NCBI GenBank assembly: GCA_036454645.1 | Contig: JAZHSQ010000009.1 | Coordinates: 1 to 59,887, forward strand | From: Olsenella_K sp036454645 | GTDB taxonomy: Bacteria; Actinomycetota; Coriobacteriia; Coriobacteriales; Atopobiaceae | Length of the DNA: 59,887 bases | Direction of reading: 5' to 3' | Part shown: positions 8,913 to 17,630 of the stretch, piece by piece | Position numbering within the stretch: the first letter of the stretch is position 1 | Layout: every line of letters starts with the position of its first letter | Notes under the pieces: generated by a model | The model's database searches: none | Told to the model about the DNA's origin: nothing | The model's input: the letters and a program-made list of their open reading frames with translations, nothing else | Program-made: the position numbers and the translations under genes

Positions 8913-10457
8913 CTAGGCCATCCGCTTCTTGGGGTCGGCCTTGAGGTGCTTGGGGCGCTTCGCCTGGCGGCGCGCCGTGCCGAGGTCGCTCGTGCCGCCG
9001 TCGATGACGCGCAGCCCCGCCCGGCGCGTGCCGGCGCGGCGCTCGCGCGCGTTTTGCTCGACCTCCTCCTGCACGATGAGGTCGGCGTAGCGCACGGGGT
9101 CGAAGTCATCCTCCGCCGCCTTCGCGGCGTGCGGCCCGGTTCCCGCGAGCACGCTGCCCGTCAGCATCTCCGCCACCGCATCGGGGACGACGAGGGAGTC
9201 CACGTCGTCGGAGGTGCGCACGCTCATGTTGGGCAGGCTCTCGTCCATCGCGCTCAGCGCCTGCTCGAAGAGGTCGCCCTCGGCGTCGCCCGCAGCCTGG
9301 CGCGGGGCCGGGGCGGCGACCTCCGGCGCGCGGACGGCCGCGCCGCGGCGCTGGTCGGAAGCCCGCCGCGCCTGCGACGCCTGGCCGGGCGCCGTCCGCG
9401 CGGGCGTCGCCTGCCGGCGCGGCTCCCGCGCGTCGAAGCCGGGCAGCCGCTGCGACAGCTCCTCCGCGCGCTTGTGGCGACGTGAGAGGTCCTGGCTCGC
9501 GAGGCGGTCGGCGAGCGCGCGGTCGACCTCGAGCTCCGAGGTCTCGTCCACCGGGCGCATGCCGATGCGCGCGGTGTCCTCAGCCGACGTGGTCCCGAGG
9601 TGCGTGATGGTGCCACTCAAGGTGTTCTCCCACCAGGCCGTCCCCACGTCGCCCACCGTGCCGTCGGCACGCTGGATGACGGGCAGGCCCTCCATGAAGA
9701 AGTTGTTGCCGATGCGCTCCGAGAGGAGCGAGCGCACGCCGCGCGCACGCCTCTGCGAGCGCTCCGCGTACGAGTTGGGGTTGACGGAGGCGGGCGTCCG
9801 CGCGGGCTGCCCCGCCGGCGTTCCGGCGGCGCGCACCCGTTCCGGCGCGGATGCGGCGGCCCGCCTGGAGGCGGGCTCGAGGTCGGGGTCGTCGAGGCGC
9901 GGCAGCACGGCGTCGAGGCGTGCGGAGACGTCCGCGCGGCGCGCGCGGCGAGGCGCGGGCTCGGCGGACGCGGCGCGCGAGGAGGGCCTGGGAGCCCGGA
10001 CCGCCTCCGCGGGGGCGGCCGGCTCGGCCTTCCCCCTCGGCTCGGCCTGGGGCGCTGCCTCCGTCGCGGCCTGCGCGACCCCCTCGGCCTGCGGGGCCGG
10101 GGCGGCCTTCGTCGCGGCCGGTGCGGCCTGCGCCACCCCGTCCTTCTCGCCGTAGCCGAGCGACTCGAGGATCCTCCTCGCCTCGTCGGCGGAGATGCGG
10201 GCCTCGAGCGCGGCCGCGCGCACCTCCTCGAGCTCCGCCTCCGCGGAAGCGCGCTCCTTGTGCACGACGTGGGCCGCGACCGCGCCCGTGACGGCGGCGC
10301 CGGCGAGGATGCCGGCAGCCAGGTACGCCCACGGGGAGACGAGCAGGTCGTCGACCGTCAGGGTCAGTGTCTGTGCCTGCGCGGTCTCGGGGAGGACGAG
10401 AAGGGCGCCCCCCACGAGTCCTGCGAATATGGCAGGGCTTCTCCTAGCCTTGCTCAT
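8913..10457 (-). CDS. Ala/Pro-rich membrane-anchored protein of unknown function
   Basis: A 514-residue protein I do not recognise. Residues 1-29 look like a signal peptide ending in AQA, followed by a second hydrophobic helix at about 43-65 (WAYLAAGILAGAAVTGAV), a charged helix, and a long Ala/Pro/Arg-rich low-complexity region. A more ordered part near residues 235-310 includes NNFFMEGLPVIQRADG and WWENTLSGTITHLGTTS. The C-terminus is Lys/Arg-rich. The ATG at 10457 follows GGGGGGTG; the upstream extension of the frame lacks a signal. It is followed without a gap by the VanZ-like gene. It is probably a cell-envelope protein; no enzymatic motif is visible. Confidence 0.65.
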   Translation of the reverse strand: MSKARRSPAIFAGLVGGALLVLPETAQAQTLTLTVDDLLVSPWAYLAAGILAGAAVTGAVAAHVVHKERASAEAELEEVRAAALEARISADEARRILESLGYGEKDGVAQAAPAATKAAPAPQAEGVAQAATEAAPQAEPRGKAEPAAPAEAVRAPRPSSRAASAEPAPRRARRADVSARLDAVLPRLDDPDLEPASRRAAASAPERVRAAGTPAGQPARTPASVNPNSYAERSQRRARGVRSLLSERIGNNFFMEGLPVIQRADGTVGDVGTAWWENTLSGTITHLGTTSAEDTARIGMRPVDETSELEVDRALADRLASQDLSRRHKRAEELSQRLPGFDAREPRRQATPARTAPGQASQARRASDQRRGAAVRAPEVAAPAPRQAAGDAEGDLFEQALSAMDESLPNMSVRTSDDVDSLVVPDAVAEMLTGSVLAGTGPHAAKAAEDDFDPVRYADLIVQEEVEQNARERRAGTRRAGLRVIDGGTSDLGTARRQAKRPKHLKADPKKRMA

Positions 10458-10599
10458 TGAGACACGCACCCCCCGGTCGTGACTGCTCTGGAACTTTCGA
10501 AGCTTGTATGACAATACCACCCCGCCCGCGGGGGACCGACGGACTTTGCCCGCTTTTGGTCGCGTGGCGCCAGATTCGAGGAACACGCCACAGAGGAGA

Positions 10600-10690
10600 A
10601 AAGGCGCCACGGAGAGAAGGGCGCCCGGGCGCGCCCGCCGGGGTCGCCCCCGAAGGGCACGGGCGGGCGCCCTCCCGGCGCCGTGGCCGC
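10600..10690 (-). terminator. GC-rich hairpin region downstream of rho
   Basis: The 270-bp spacer between rho and the next gene contains GC-rich inverted segments (GGGCGCCCGCCCGTGCCC against GGCGGGCGCGCCC) followed on the minus strand by short T-runs near 10596-10600. It probably terminates rho. The exact stem boundaries are uncertain, and I see no gene in the spacer. Confidence 0.45.
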
Positions 10691-10727
10691 GGCGGGCGCC
10701 CTTCCCCGGGCGCCCCGGGGCCGACCC

Positions 10728-12719
10728 CTACAGGTAGTCCATCTGCTGGGCCTTCTTGGCGGAGCGGATGAGGAACTCCTCGTTGTCCTTCGTCGCGCGC
10801 AGGCCCTTGACCAGGGCGGTCGCGGCGCGCTCGGTGTTGTTCATGTTCGCCAGCACCCTGCGCAGGCCCCAGATGAACGGCGTCATCTGCGCGTCGAGGA
10901 GCAGCTCCTCGTTGCGGGTGCCCGAGGCGACCGGGTCGATCGCGGGGAACACGCGCTTGTCGGCGAGCTCCCGGTCGAGCTTGAGCTCCATGTTGCCGGT
11001 GCCCTTGAACTCCTCGAAGATGACCTCGTCCATCTTGGAGCCGGTGTCCACGAGGGCGGAGGCCAGGATGGTGAGCGACCCGCCGTTCTCGATGTTGCGG
11101 GCGGCCCCCAGGAACTTCTTGGGCGGGTAGAGCGCCGCGGAGTCGACGCCGCCGGACAGGATGCGGCCGCTGGCGGGGGCGGCGAGGTTGTAGGCGCGCG
11201 CCAGCCTCGTGATCGAGTCCAGCACGACCACCACGTCCTCCCCCATCTCGACGAGCCTCTTGGCGTGCTCTATGACCAGCTCGGAGACGGCCGTGTGGTT
11301 GGAGGCCGGCATGTCGAAGGTGGAGGCCACCACCTCGCCCCTGATGGAGCGCTCCATGTCGGTCACCTCCTCGGGACGCTCGTCCACGAGCAGGCAGAAG
11401 AGGTGCACCTCGGGGTTGTTGGCGGAGATGGACTGGCAGATGTTCTTGAGCACCGTCGTCTTGCCGGCCTTGGGCGGCGAGACGATCAGTCCGCGCTGCC
11501 CCTTGCCGATGGGCGCCACGAGGTCGATGGCGCGGCCGGTGATCGAGTCCTTGCCGTGCTCCATGACCAGGCGCTCGTTGGGGTAGATCGGGGTGAGGTC
11601 GCGGAAGCGCGGGCGCGACCTGGCGAGCTCGGGGTCCTGGTCGTTGACCTTGTCGATGCGGCCGAGCGGCGGGAACTGCTTGTTGGACCTGCCGGGGCTC
11701 ATCGTGCCCTTGACCTTGTCGCCCGTCCTGAGCCCGTACTGGCGGATGAGATGCTGGTGGACGAAGGCGTCCTCGTCGCCCTGCATGTAGTTGCCCGTGC
11801 GCAGGAACCCGTAGCCCTCGCTCTGGATGTCGAGGATGCCCTCCACGGGGCGGAAGCCCTCGGAGATCGCGGCCGCCTCGTAGACGGCGCGGGTGAGCTC
11901 GGCCTTGCGCAGGCCGACGTACTCGACCTTGAGCTCGGCCGCCTTGCTCCTCAGCTCCGCGACCTTCATCTCCCCCAGGGCCTCCATGGTGAGGGTCGGC
12001 TCCGGGGCGCGCTCCGGCTGGGCGCCGCGACGGTTGTTGCGACGGCGGCCGTTGTTGCCCTGGGCCTGCTGGGTGCCGCCCTGCGGCTGCTGGGGGTGCA
12101 CGTTGCGGTTGCGGTTGCGGTCCCTCGTATGGCGCCGGTGCCGGCCGTTGCGGCCCTGGTCGTCGTCGTGGGCGGCCTGCTCGTCCGCTTGCGCCGCGTC
12201 CGCCGCCCCCGCGGGCGCCTTGCCGCCCGCGGGCTCGTCTCCCCGCTCCGAGCCCCCCTCGTCGGCGGCCTGGGCGCCCCTCGCCCCCCTCTCGCCGTCC
12301 GAGGAGGACGTGCGCTCGAGGGCGGGTGCGCCGCCCTCGGCGGCGGGGGCCGCCGCCTGCTCCCCCTCGCCCTTCGGGGCCGCCTTGCGCGGACGGCCGC
12401 GACGGCGCGGCGCGGGGGCCTCGCCCTCGGCCTCGCCGGTGGCGGCGCTCCTGCGGGCGGAGCGACGGCGCGCGGGCTGCCCCTCGGCGCCCGCGTCCTC
12501 GGCGGGCCTGCCGGGCTCGGGCTTGGGCGCCGACGGAGCCGCCTCCGGGGCGGCGCCCGCCGCCTCGAGCGGCAGCCTCGGCTCCTCGCTCGCCTTGGCG
12601 CTGCGCCGGCGCCGCTTGGGCTTTGCCTCCCCGTCCGGCTTGGCGTCGGCGCGGTCCGCGGGGGCCGCCTCCGCGCCCGGCTGGGCGTTCGGCACGGTAT
12701 CGGTGGTGTCTTCTGCCAT
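10728..12719 (-). CDS. rho: Transcription termination factor Rho
   Basis: A 663-residue Rho. Residues 1-240 are a low-complexity Ala/Glu/Arg-rich extension that becomes strongly basic (RRHTRDRNRNRN) before the Rho_N domain at about 243-285. The cold-shock-like RNA-binding domain (about 288-365) contains SEGYGFLRTGNYM, and the hexameric ATPase follows with Walker A PPKAGKTT near 412 and DSITRLARAYN. The catalytic core is intact. Long N-terminal extensions are known for Rho of high-GC Gram-positives, where they add RNA binding. The ATG at 12719 has a weak GAAAGG site; a leader hairpin lies upstream. Confidence 0.97.
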   Translation of the reverse strand: MAEDTTDTVPNAQPGAEAAPADRADAKPDGEAKPKRRRRSAKASEEPRLPLEAAGAAPEAAPSAPKPEPGRPAEDAGAEGQPARRRSARRSAATGEAEGEAPAPRRRGRPRKAAPKGEGEQAAAPAAEGGAPALERTSSSDGERGARGAQAADEGGSERGDEPAGGKAPAGAADAAQADEQAAHDDDQGRNGRHRRHTRDRNRNRNVHPQQPQGGTQQAQGNNGRRRNNRRGAQPERAPEPTLTMEALGEMKVAELRSKAAELKVEYVGLRKAELTRAVYEAAAISEGFRPVEGILDIQSEGYGFLRTGNYMQGDEDAFVHQHLIRQYGLRTGDKVKGTMSPGRSNKQFPPLGRIDKVNDQDPELARSRPRFRDLTPIYPNERLVMEHGKDSITGRAIDLVAPIGKGQRGLIVSPPKAGKTTVLKNICQSISANNPEVHLFCLLVDERPEEVTDMERSIRGEVVASTFDMPASNHTAVSELVIEHAKRLVEMGEDVVVVLDSITRLARAYNLAAPASGRILSGGVDSAALYPPKKFLGAARNIENGGSLTILASALVDTGSKMDEVIFEEFKGTGNMELKLDRELADKRVFPAIDPVASGTRNEELLLDAQMTPFIWGLRRVLANMNNTERAATALVKGLRATKDNEEFLIRSAKKAQQMDYL

Positions 12720-12793
12720 GTACGTCTGCCTTTCTCGGCATGGTGCGCCATCGCGCGCGGGCCTCCCGGCGACGCTCGGGCGCTAAACATCCG

Positions 12794-12830
12794 ACAGACC
12801 TCTCGCGCCCCCTGGAGGCGCAAGGTCTGT
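12794..12830 (-). promoter_or_regulatory. Leader hairpin upstream of rho
   Basis: In the 276-bp spacer before rho, the arms ACAGACCT and AGGTCTGT (8 bp, perfect) enclose a second GC stem (TGCGCC against GGGCGC). It would form in the rho 5' leader about 75 nt before the start codon. Rho genes are often autoregulated by premature termination in the leader; a role here is inference. It is not followed by a U-tract. Confidence 0.5.
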
Positions 12831-12995
12831 AGCACGCAAAGCTAGCAATATGGGAATCGCGGATGGGACCGGGCGGAGAAGTCACGCTCGAGCCTCGTGG
12901 CAATGAACTCTACCGGTATGTTAGCACCACCGCCCGCCCATTGACGTGGCGAGACATACATCACAGAAACATGAGACCCCGAGGGGCCGCGCGCC

Positions 12996-13691
12996 CTACT
13001 CCGCGGCCTCGGCCTTGGGGTGGCGCGACCTCCTGTGCACGACCAGCTGCGAGATCTTGTCCGCGATCGCGCTCGCGTGCTCGTATCCCTCGTCCGTCAG
13101 GTGGACGCACAGCGAGCGGGCCGAGTAGGGGTTCGACTTCTCCCGCATCACCAGGCCGTCCTTCGCCAGCGCCGAGACGGACATGGAGACCGTCGGCTGC
13201 AGGAGCCCGAGCCTGTCCACGAGCCCCGTGACCGTGCTCGTCTGGTCCTTGCTGCTGAGCAGGCCGAGAAGGACGAGGTCGCCCGCGGTGCAGTAGAGCG
13301 AGCCAATCGCGTCGGCGTACTTGATGATGCGGTCCGGGTTGGTGCGCGCGAGCGACTGGCCCGACGCGATGCAGGCGCAGGTGCGCGCCGCGAGGTCGTG
13401 CACGTACTCGCTGCCCGCCGCGGAGATCGAGCACACGATGTTGCGGCGGTCGGTCAGGCCCTCCCCGCGCTCGATGAAGCCGAGCTCGGCGAGGTGGTTC
13501 GTCCTGTGCGTCATCGTCGGGCGCAGGGCGCCCTGGTAGTCAGCGATGTCCGAGGTCTTCACCGGGGTCTCGGCGACCTCGAGGTGGCACAGTATCGAGA
13601 ACCCCTCGAACGTCAGACGCCTCGAGGGCTCCACGCTCTGGCGGACCAGGTTGTATGCTCGTCGAATTGACATGAACTCTCGAAGTTCCAC
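12996..13691 (-). CDS. Tandem MarR-type winged-helix regulator
   Basis: A protein of about 231 residues that carries two MarR-like winged-helix domains in one chain. The first (about 8-105) includes ILCHLEVAETPVKTSDIADY, a recognition-helix-like LRPTMTHRTNHLAELGFIER and a DRRNIVCSISAAG wing; the second (about 125-220) includes LVDRLGLLQPTVSMSVSALA, GLVMREKS and SARSLCVHLTDEG. Ordinary MarR proteins have one such domain and dimerise; this one could act as a pseudo-dimer. The GTG at 13691 is preferred because GGGAGGG stands 4 nt upstream; ATGs at 13775 and 13673 are alternatives. The target is unknown. Confidence 0.75.
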   Translation of the reverse strand: MELREFMSIRRAYNLVRQSVEPSRRLTFEGFSILCHLEVAETPVKTSDIADYQGALRPTMTHRTNHLAELGFIERGEGLTDRRNIVCSISAAGSEYVHDLAARTCACIASGQSLARTNPDRIIKYADAIGSLYCTAGDLVLLGLLSSKDQTSTVTGLVDRLGLLQPTVSMSVSALAKDGLVMREKSNPYSARSLCVHLTDEGYEHASAIADKISQLVVHRRSRHPKAEAAE

Positions 13692-13785
13692 GAGCCCTCC
13701 CGTAGATGGACTTCTACCCACGATTCGTTGATGCACTTTAGAGAGTGCTGGCACGTATACCATACTCTGTGTCATCTGGATATAT

Positions 13786-13791
13786 ATTATA
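13786..13791 (-). promoter_or_regulatory. -10 box (TATAAT) for the tandem-MarR gene
   Basis: A perfect TATAAT on the minus strand within an AT-rich stretch. It predicts transcription from about 13779, some 88 nt before the favoured GTG start. No clear -35 was found; an imperfect TTGTAC lies too far upstream. Confidence 0.6.
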
Positions 13792-13931
13792 AGCTATTAG
13801 TAATTTACAAAGTGTACAATTTCGTTTGACGGCGCCCTTCTGCGCCCTTCTTCGAGGCTTTCCCAGGTCCCACAGGACTCCTATCCAATGTAAGCCCAGC
13901 GTGTTGGGGGCATCACCCATTTACAATATGA

Positions 13932-13962
13932 GCAGGACCCCGGATAATATCCGGGGCCCTGC
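13932..13962 (-). terminator. Probable argS terminator hairpin
   Basis: GCAGGGCCCCGGAT / ATCCGGGGTCCTGC on the minus strand forms a continuous 14-bp stem with a 3-nt loop. The one imperfect pair is G-U on the minus strand but A-C on the plus strand, favouring minus-strand transcription (argS). No strong U-tract follows. Confidence 0.55.
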
Positions 13963-14081
13963 CTGTACCTTCATAAAAAGCACGCAATTCAAACTTCTAT
14001 TATTTTGATTCAGTAAGCCTTAAGCCTACTGAATAATATGATAATCTGTGATTACCGTTTGCGTGCACTTCGGTGCGCCGT

Positions 14082-15926
14082 CTACATCGCCGTCGGCGCG
14101 CTGACGCCTATGAGCGACAGCGTGAGCGCCAGCACCGAGCGCACCGCGTCGCAGGCGGCGAGGCGCGCGTGGGACAGCTCCGGCGAGATGGGCCTCCCCT
14201 CGCTCGGCAGCACCTGGCAGCGCTGGTAGAAGCTGTGGAACTCCGCCGCGAGCTCCTCGGCGTAGTGCGTGAGCCTGAAGGGCGCGCGGTCTCGGGCGCA
14301 GGCGGCCACGAGCTCGGGGAACTCCGCGACCTTGCGCGAGAGCGCGAGCTCGGCCGGGTCGACGAGCAGCGAGAGGTCGAGGTCCTCCCCCGTCGCCCTG
14401 CGCCCGACCTCCGCCATGCCCAGCTCGTCGGCCTCCGCCCTCTCGAGGCCCGCGGCCCGCCTCAGGATCGAGCAGATCCTCGCGTGCGCGTACTGCACGT
14501 AGTAGACCGGGTTGTCCGCGCTCTGGCGCTTCACGGCCTCGATGTCGAAGTCGATCATCTGGTTGGAGCTCTTGGAGATGAGCGTATAGCGGGTCGCGTC
14601 CACGCCGACCTCGTCCAGCAGCTCGTCGAAGGAGACCATGGTGCCCTTGCGCTTGCTCATGCGGACCGGCTTGCCGTTGCGCAGGAGGTTCACAAGCTGG
14701 CCGAGAAGGACCTCGAACCCTCCCTCGTAGCCAAGGGCGCGGCATGCCGAGTCGACGCGCTTCACGTAGCCGTGGTGGTCGGCGCCCCAGATGTCGATCA
14801 CGTGGTCGACGCGCTGGAACTTGTCGTAGTGGTAGGCGATGTCGGAGGCGAAGTAGGTGTACTCGCCGTTGGTCTTCACGAGGACGCGGTCCTTGTCGTC
14901 TCCGAAGTCGGTCGAGCGGAACCACAGCGCCCCGTCGTCGGTGCGGTAGAGGTAGCCCATCCGGTCGAGCTTCTCGAAGGCGCGGTCGACCGCGTCCTTG
15001 CCGTCCGCGTCCCGCTCGTAGAGCGAGCGCTCGGAGAACCACACGTCGAAGTCGCAGCGGGCCTCGTGGCAGGTCTCCTTGATGGAGGCGAGCATCATCT
15101 GGTAGCCGCGCTCGCGGAACTCGAGCTCGCGCTCGCGCGCGTCGGCCCCGACCCAGCGGTCGCCGTCGGACCTTGCGAAGGCGAGGGCCAGGTCGATGAT
15201 GTAGTCGCCGCCGTAGGAGTTCTCACCCAGGCTCGCCATGAAGGCGTCCTGGTAGGGGTGGGAGTCGGGGCGCTCGTCCGCCTCGTCCTCCACGTAGGCC
15301 GCGCGGTCCGCCACGAGGGCGGCGTAGGCGTCGTCGAGCCCCTCGCGCCTCTCGCCCGCCACCTGCCAGAGCTGCAGGTAGCGCTCGGCGACGGAGCTGC
15401 CGAAGACGTCCATCTGGCTGCCGTGGTCGTTGATGTAGTACTCGCGCTCGATCCGGTAGCCGGCGTGCTCCATCACGCGGCAGAGGGAGTCGCCGAGGGC
15501 CGCCCAGCGGCCGTGGCCGATGTGCATGGGGCCGACGGGGTTGGCGGAGATGAACTCGACCTGGCACTTGAGGCCTGCGCACTCGTTCGAGCGGCCGAAG
15601 TCCATGCCCTGCTCGCGCGCGGTGCGGAAGACCTCGTTGTTGCTCGCGGCGCTGAGGTAGAAGTTGACGAAGCCCGGGCCCGCCACCTCGACCTTGCTCA
15701 CGGCCGGGTCGTCGGCGAGGTGCGAGACGATCGCGGCGGCGATGTCGCGGGGGCTCCTGTGGGCGAGGCGGGCGGAGCGCATGGCGACCGTGGAGCTCCA
15801 GTCGCCGTTGGAGGTGTCCGCGGGACGCTCGAACCCGAGGTCGGCCACCTCGAAGGGCGGCAGCTCGCCTGCCTCCTGCGCGGCCTTGAGGGCCTCTCGT
15901 ACAAGCTTCTCGAGTTTCTCGGGCAT
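14082..15926 (-). CDS. argS: Arginyl-tRNA synthetase
   Basis: A 614-residue class I synthetase that charges tRNA-Arg. The HIGH-like motif occurs in ANPVGPMHIGHGRWAALGD, the ArgS signature region YYINDHGSQM follows, and the catalytic-loop motif is present as PVRMSKRKGTMVSFDEL. The N-terminal Add-1 domain (about 1-110) and the C-terminal DALR anticodon-binding domain (about 490-614, with YVQYAHARICSILRR) are both present. The ATG at 15926 has AAGGAG 9 nt upstream. It follows pncB on the same strand across a 100-bp spacer with short direct repeats. Confidence 0.97.
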   Translation of the reverse strand: MPEKLEKLVREALKAAQEAGELPPFEVADLGFERPADTSNGDWSSTVAMRSARLAHRSPRDIAAAIVSHLADDPAVSKVEVAGPGFVNFYLSAASNNEVFRTAREQGMDFGRSNECAGLKCQVEFISANPVGPMHIGHGRWAALGDSLCRVMEHAGYRIEREYYINDHGSQMDVFGSSVAERYLQLWQVAGERREGLDDAYAALVADRAAYVEDEADERPDSHPYQDAFMASLGENSYGGDYIIDLALAFARSDGDRWVGADARERELEFRERGYQMMLASIKETCHEARCDFDVWFSERSLYERDADGKDAVDRAFEKLDRMGYLYRTDDGALWFRSTDFGDDKDRVLVKTNGEYTYFASDIAYHYDKFQRVDHVIDIWGADHHGYVKRVDSACRALGYEGGFEVLLGQLVNLLRNGKPVRMSKRKGTMVSFDELLDEVGVDATRYTLISKSSNQMIDFDIEAVKRQSADNPVYYVQYAHARICSILRRAAGLERAEADELGMAEVGRRATGEDLDLSLLVDPAELALSRKVAEFPELVAACARDRAPFRLTHYAEELAAEFHSFYQRCQVLPSEGRPISPELSHARLAACDAVRSVLALTLSLIGVSAPTAM

Positions 15927-15956
15927 TTCTCGGTGCTCCTTCTTCTCTTCTTCTCT

Positions 15957-16007
15957 GTGCGTCGTGGGGTTCGTCGTGCGTCGTGGGGCCAGTCGTGCGT
16001 CGTGGGG
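15957..16007. repeat. Three short direct repeats with 19-bp period
   Basis: GTGCGTCGTGGGG occurs exactly three times, at 15957, 15976 and 15995, in the pncB-argS spacer. The units are separated by 6 bp that differ slightly. This is a minor tandem repeat (2.7 copies of 19 bp) just upstream of the argS ribosome binding site. It is far too short and regular to be a CRISPR array. Confidence 0.85.
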
Positions 16008-16026
16008 GCGCGCCCGCCCGGTCCGC

Positions 16027-17514
16027 CTAGAGCCGCGCCCTGCCGGAGCCTGCGTGCTCGGCGCGCGCCAGCCTCTGCCTCAGGTCGGCGAGGCCGCGCT
16101 CCATGCCGACCGGGTAGGCCTGCGGGTTGAGGAAGCGCTTGTAGCTGGGGTCGAGGCGCATGAGCGACTCGCGGCAGCGCTCCTTGGCCACCTCGATCGA
16201 GTCCGGCTCCTTGGCGCGCACGCCGTCGGCGACGACGCACTCGAGGAGCTCGTGGGCCTCGAGGCCGCTCATGTCGTAGGTGGTGACGGGGTCCAGGATG
16301 TCCACGCTCAGGCTGTGGTCGCCCGTGTCGTAGGCGTCGTCCAGGATCATGTCGCCCGCGGGCGAGCCCGCCGGGTCGCAGAAGCGCAGGACGTGCTGGA
16401 TGCCGGGGATGGTGCGCTTGTACATCTGCTCGGAGAGCTTGATGGTGGGGATCCACTCCTCGGAGCCCGCCGGCCTCATGGCCGAGAGCTTGTAGACGCC
16501 GCCGAGGGAGGGCTGGGGGTCGCAGGTCGCGAGCTTGGTGCCCACGCCGAACGAGTCGATCGGCGCGCCCTGCGCGAACAGCGACTGGATCGTGTACTCC
16601 TCGAGGTCGTTGGAGACGGAGATCTTGACGTAGGGCAGGCCCGCCTCGTCGAACGCCTTGCGCGTCTCCTTGGAGAGCTTGGCGAGGTCGCCGGAGTCGA
16701 TGCGGATGGCGGCCAGGCGCTCGCCGGCGGCCTCCATCTCCTTGGCCACCGTGATGGCGTTCTTGATGCCCTGGTGCACGTCGTAGGTGTCGAGCAGGAG
16801 GACGCAGTTCTTGGGGCTCGACTTGGCGAAGGCGCGGAAGGCCTCGAGCTCGGAGGGGAAGGCCATGACCCAGCTGTGGGCGTGGGTGCCGAACACGGGG
16901 ATGCCGTAGATCTTGCCGGCGAGCACGTTGGAGGTGCTGGAGGCGCCGGCGATGTAGGAGGCGCGGGCGACCGCGAGGCCGCCGTCGGGGCCCTGGGCGC
17001 GCCTCAGGCCGAAGTCCGACACGGGGTGGCCCTGGGCGGCGTGCACGATGCGCGCGGTCTTGGTCGCCACGAGGGTCTGGAAGTTCACGAGGTTGAGCAG
17101 GGCGGTCTCCAGCAGCTGGCAGGCGATGATCGAGCCCTCCACCCGCACCATCGGCTCGCGCGGGAAGACGAGGTCGCCCTCGGGGACCGCGTGGATGGTG
17201 ACGTCCATCCTGAAGGTGGAGAGGAAGTCGAGGAACTCGGGCTTGAACATGCGCCCGCCGCCGGGGGCGTCGATGCCGGCGAGGTAGTCTATGTCCTCCT
17301 TCTCGAACACGAAGTTCTCGACGAGGTCGGCGATCTGGCCCATGCCGCAGGCCACGGCGTAGCCGCCGCCGAAGGGGTTCTCGCGGAAGAAAACGTTGAA
17401 GCAGGCGCGGTCCTCGGCGAGGCCGGACTCCCAGAAGCCCTGGGCCATCGTGAGCTCGTAGAGGTCGGTGTTGAGTGAAACGTCGCTTGCCTTCGTCCGG
17501 TCAGTGAGAGACAT
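16027..17514 (-). CDS. pncB: Nicotinate phosphoribosyltransferase
   Basis: A 495-residue enzyme of the Preiss-Handler NAD salvage pathway, joining nicotinate to PRPP with ATP hydrolysis. Family segments visible are LNTDLYELTMAQGFWE at the N-terminus, FSFR-like FRENPFGGGYAV, the substrate region FGLRRAQGPDGG, the phosphate-binding RIDSGDLAKLSKE and SFGVGTKL. The length fits bacterial NAPRTase. The start ATG at 17514 has an AGGAAG-like site. It lies upstream of argS on the same strand; a functional link is not evident. Confidence 0.95.
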   Translation of the reverse strand: MSLTDRTKASDVSLNTDLYELTMAQGFWESGLAEDRACFNVFFRENPFGGGYAVACGMGQIADLVENFVFEKEDIDYLAGIDAPGGGRMFKPEFLDFLSTFRMDVTIHAVPEGDLVFPREPMVRVEGSIIACQLLETALLNLVNFQTLVATKTARIVHAAQGHPVSDFGLRRAQGPDGGLAVARASYIAGASSTSNVLAGKIYGIPVFGTHAHSWVMAFPSELEAFRAFAKSSPKNCVLLLDTYDVHQGIKNAITVAKEMEAAGERLAAIRIDSGDLAKLSKETRKAFDEAGLPYVKISVSNDLEEYTIQSLFAQGAPIDSFGVGTKLATCDPQPSLGGVYKLSAMRPAGSEEWIPTIKLSEQMYKRTIPGIQHVLRFCDPAGSPAGDMILDDAYDTGDHSLSVDILDPVTTYDMSGLEAHELLECVVADGVRAKEPDSIEVAKERCRESLMRLDPSYKRFLNPQAYPVGMERGLADLRQRLARAEHAGSGRARL

Positions 17515-17630
17515 CAGGGCTTCCTTCCGATTGCGCGTCCGCCGTTAGGGATGCGACCTGCAGACATAAGACTACCACTCGCGCACGGCGGGGCCGTGCC
17601 CTGGCCGCGCGGGCTGCGTCCCTGGTGGGG

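Larger units (their letters stand above)
13692..14081. other. AT-rich gene-free spacer between argS and the tandem-MarR gene
   Basis: About 390 bp with base composition unlike the neighbouring genes. It holds the MarR promoter, a strong hairpin (13932-13962), a 27-bp imperfect palindrome with perfect 8-bp arms ATTCAGTA (14008-14015) and TACTGAAT (14027-14034), and a small GCAC-TTCG-GTGC hairpin just past argS. A 60-codon frame at 13738-13920 has no family resemblance or start signal, and I do not call it a gene. Confidence 0.5.

Noticed and set aside
10683..12845. A 720-codon plus-strand frame opposite rho
   Set aside because: Shadow of rho; no ribosome site and no recognisable domain.
13738..13920. 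A 60-codon minus-strand frame in the AT-rich spacer
   Set aside because: It overlaps the MarR promoter, has no ribosome site and no family likeness.
15957..16007. Regular direct repeats considered as a CRISPR remnant
   Set aside because: Units are 13 bp with 6-bp spacers, three copies only, and no cas gene is present.
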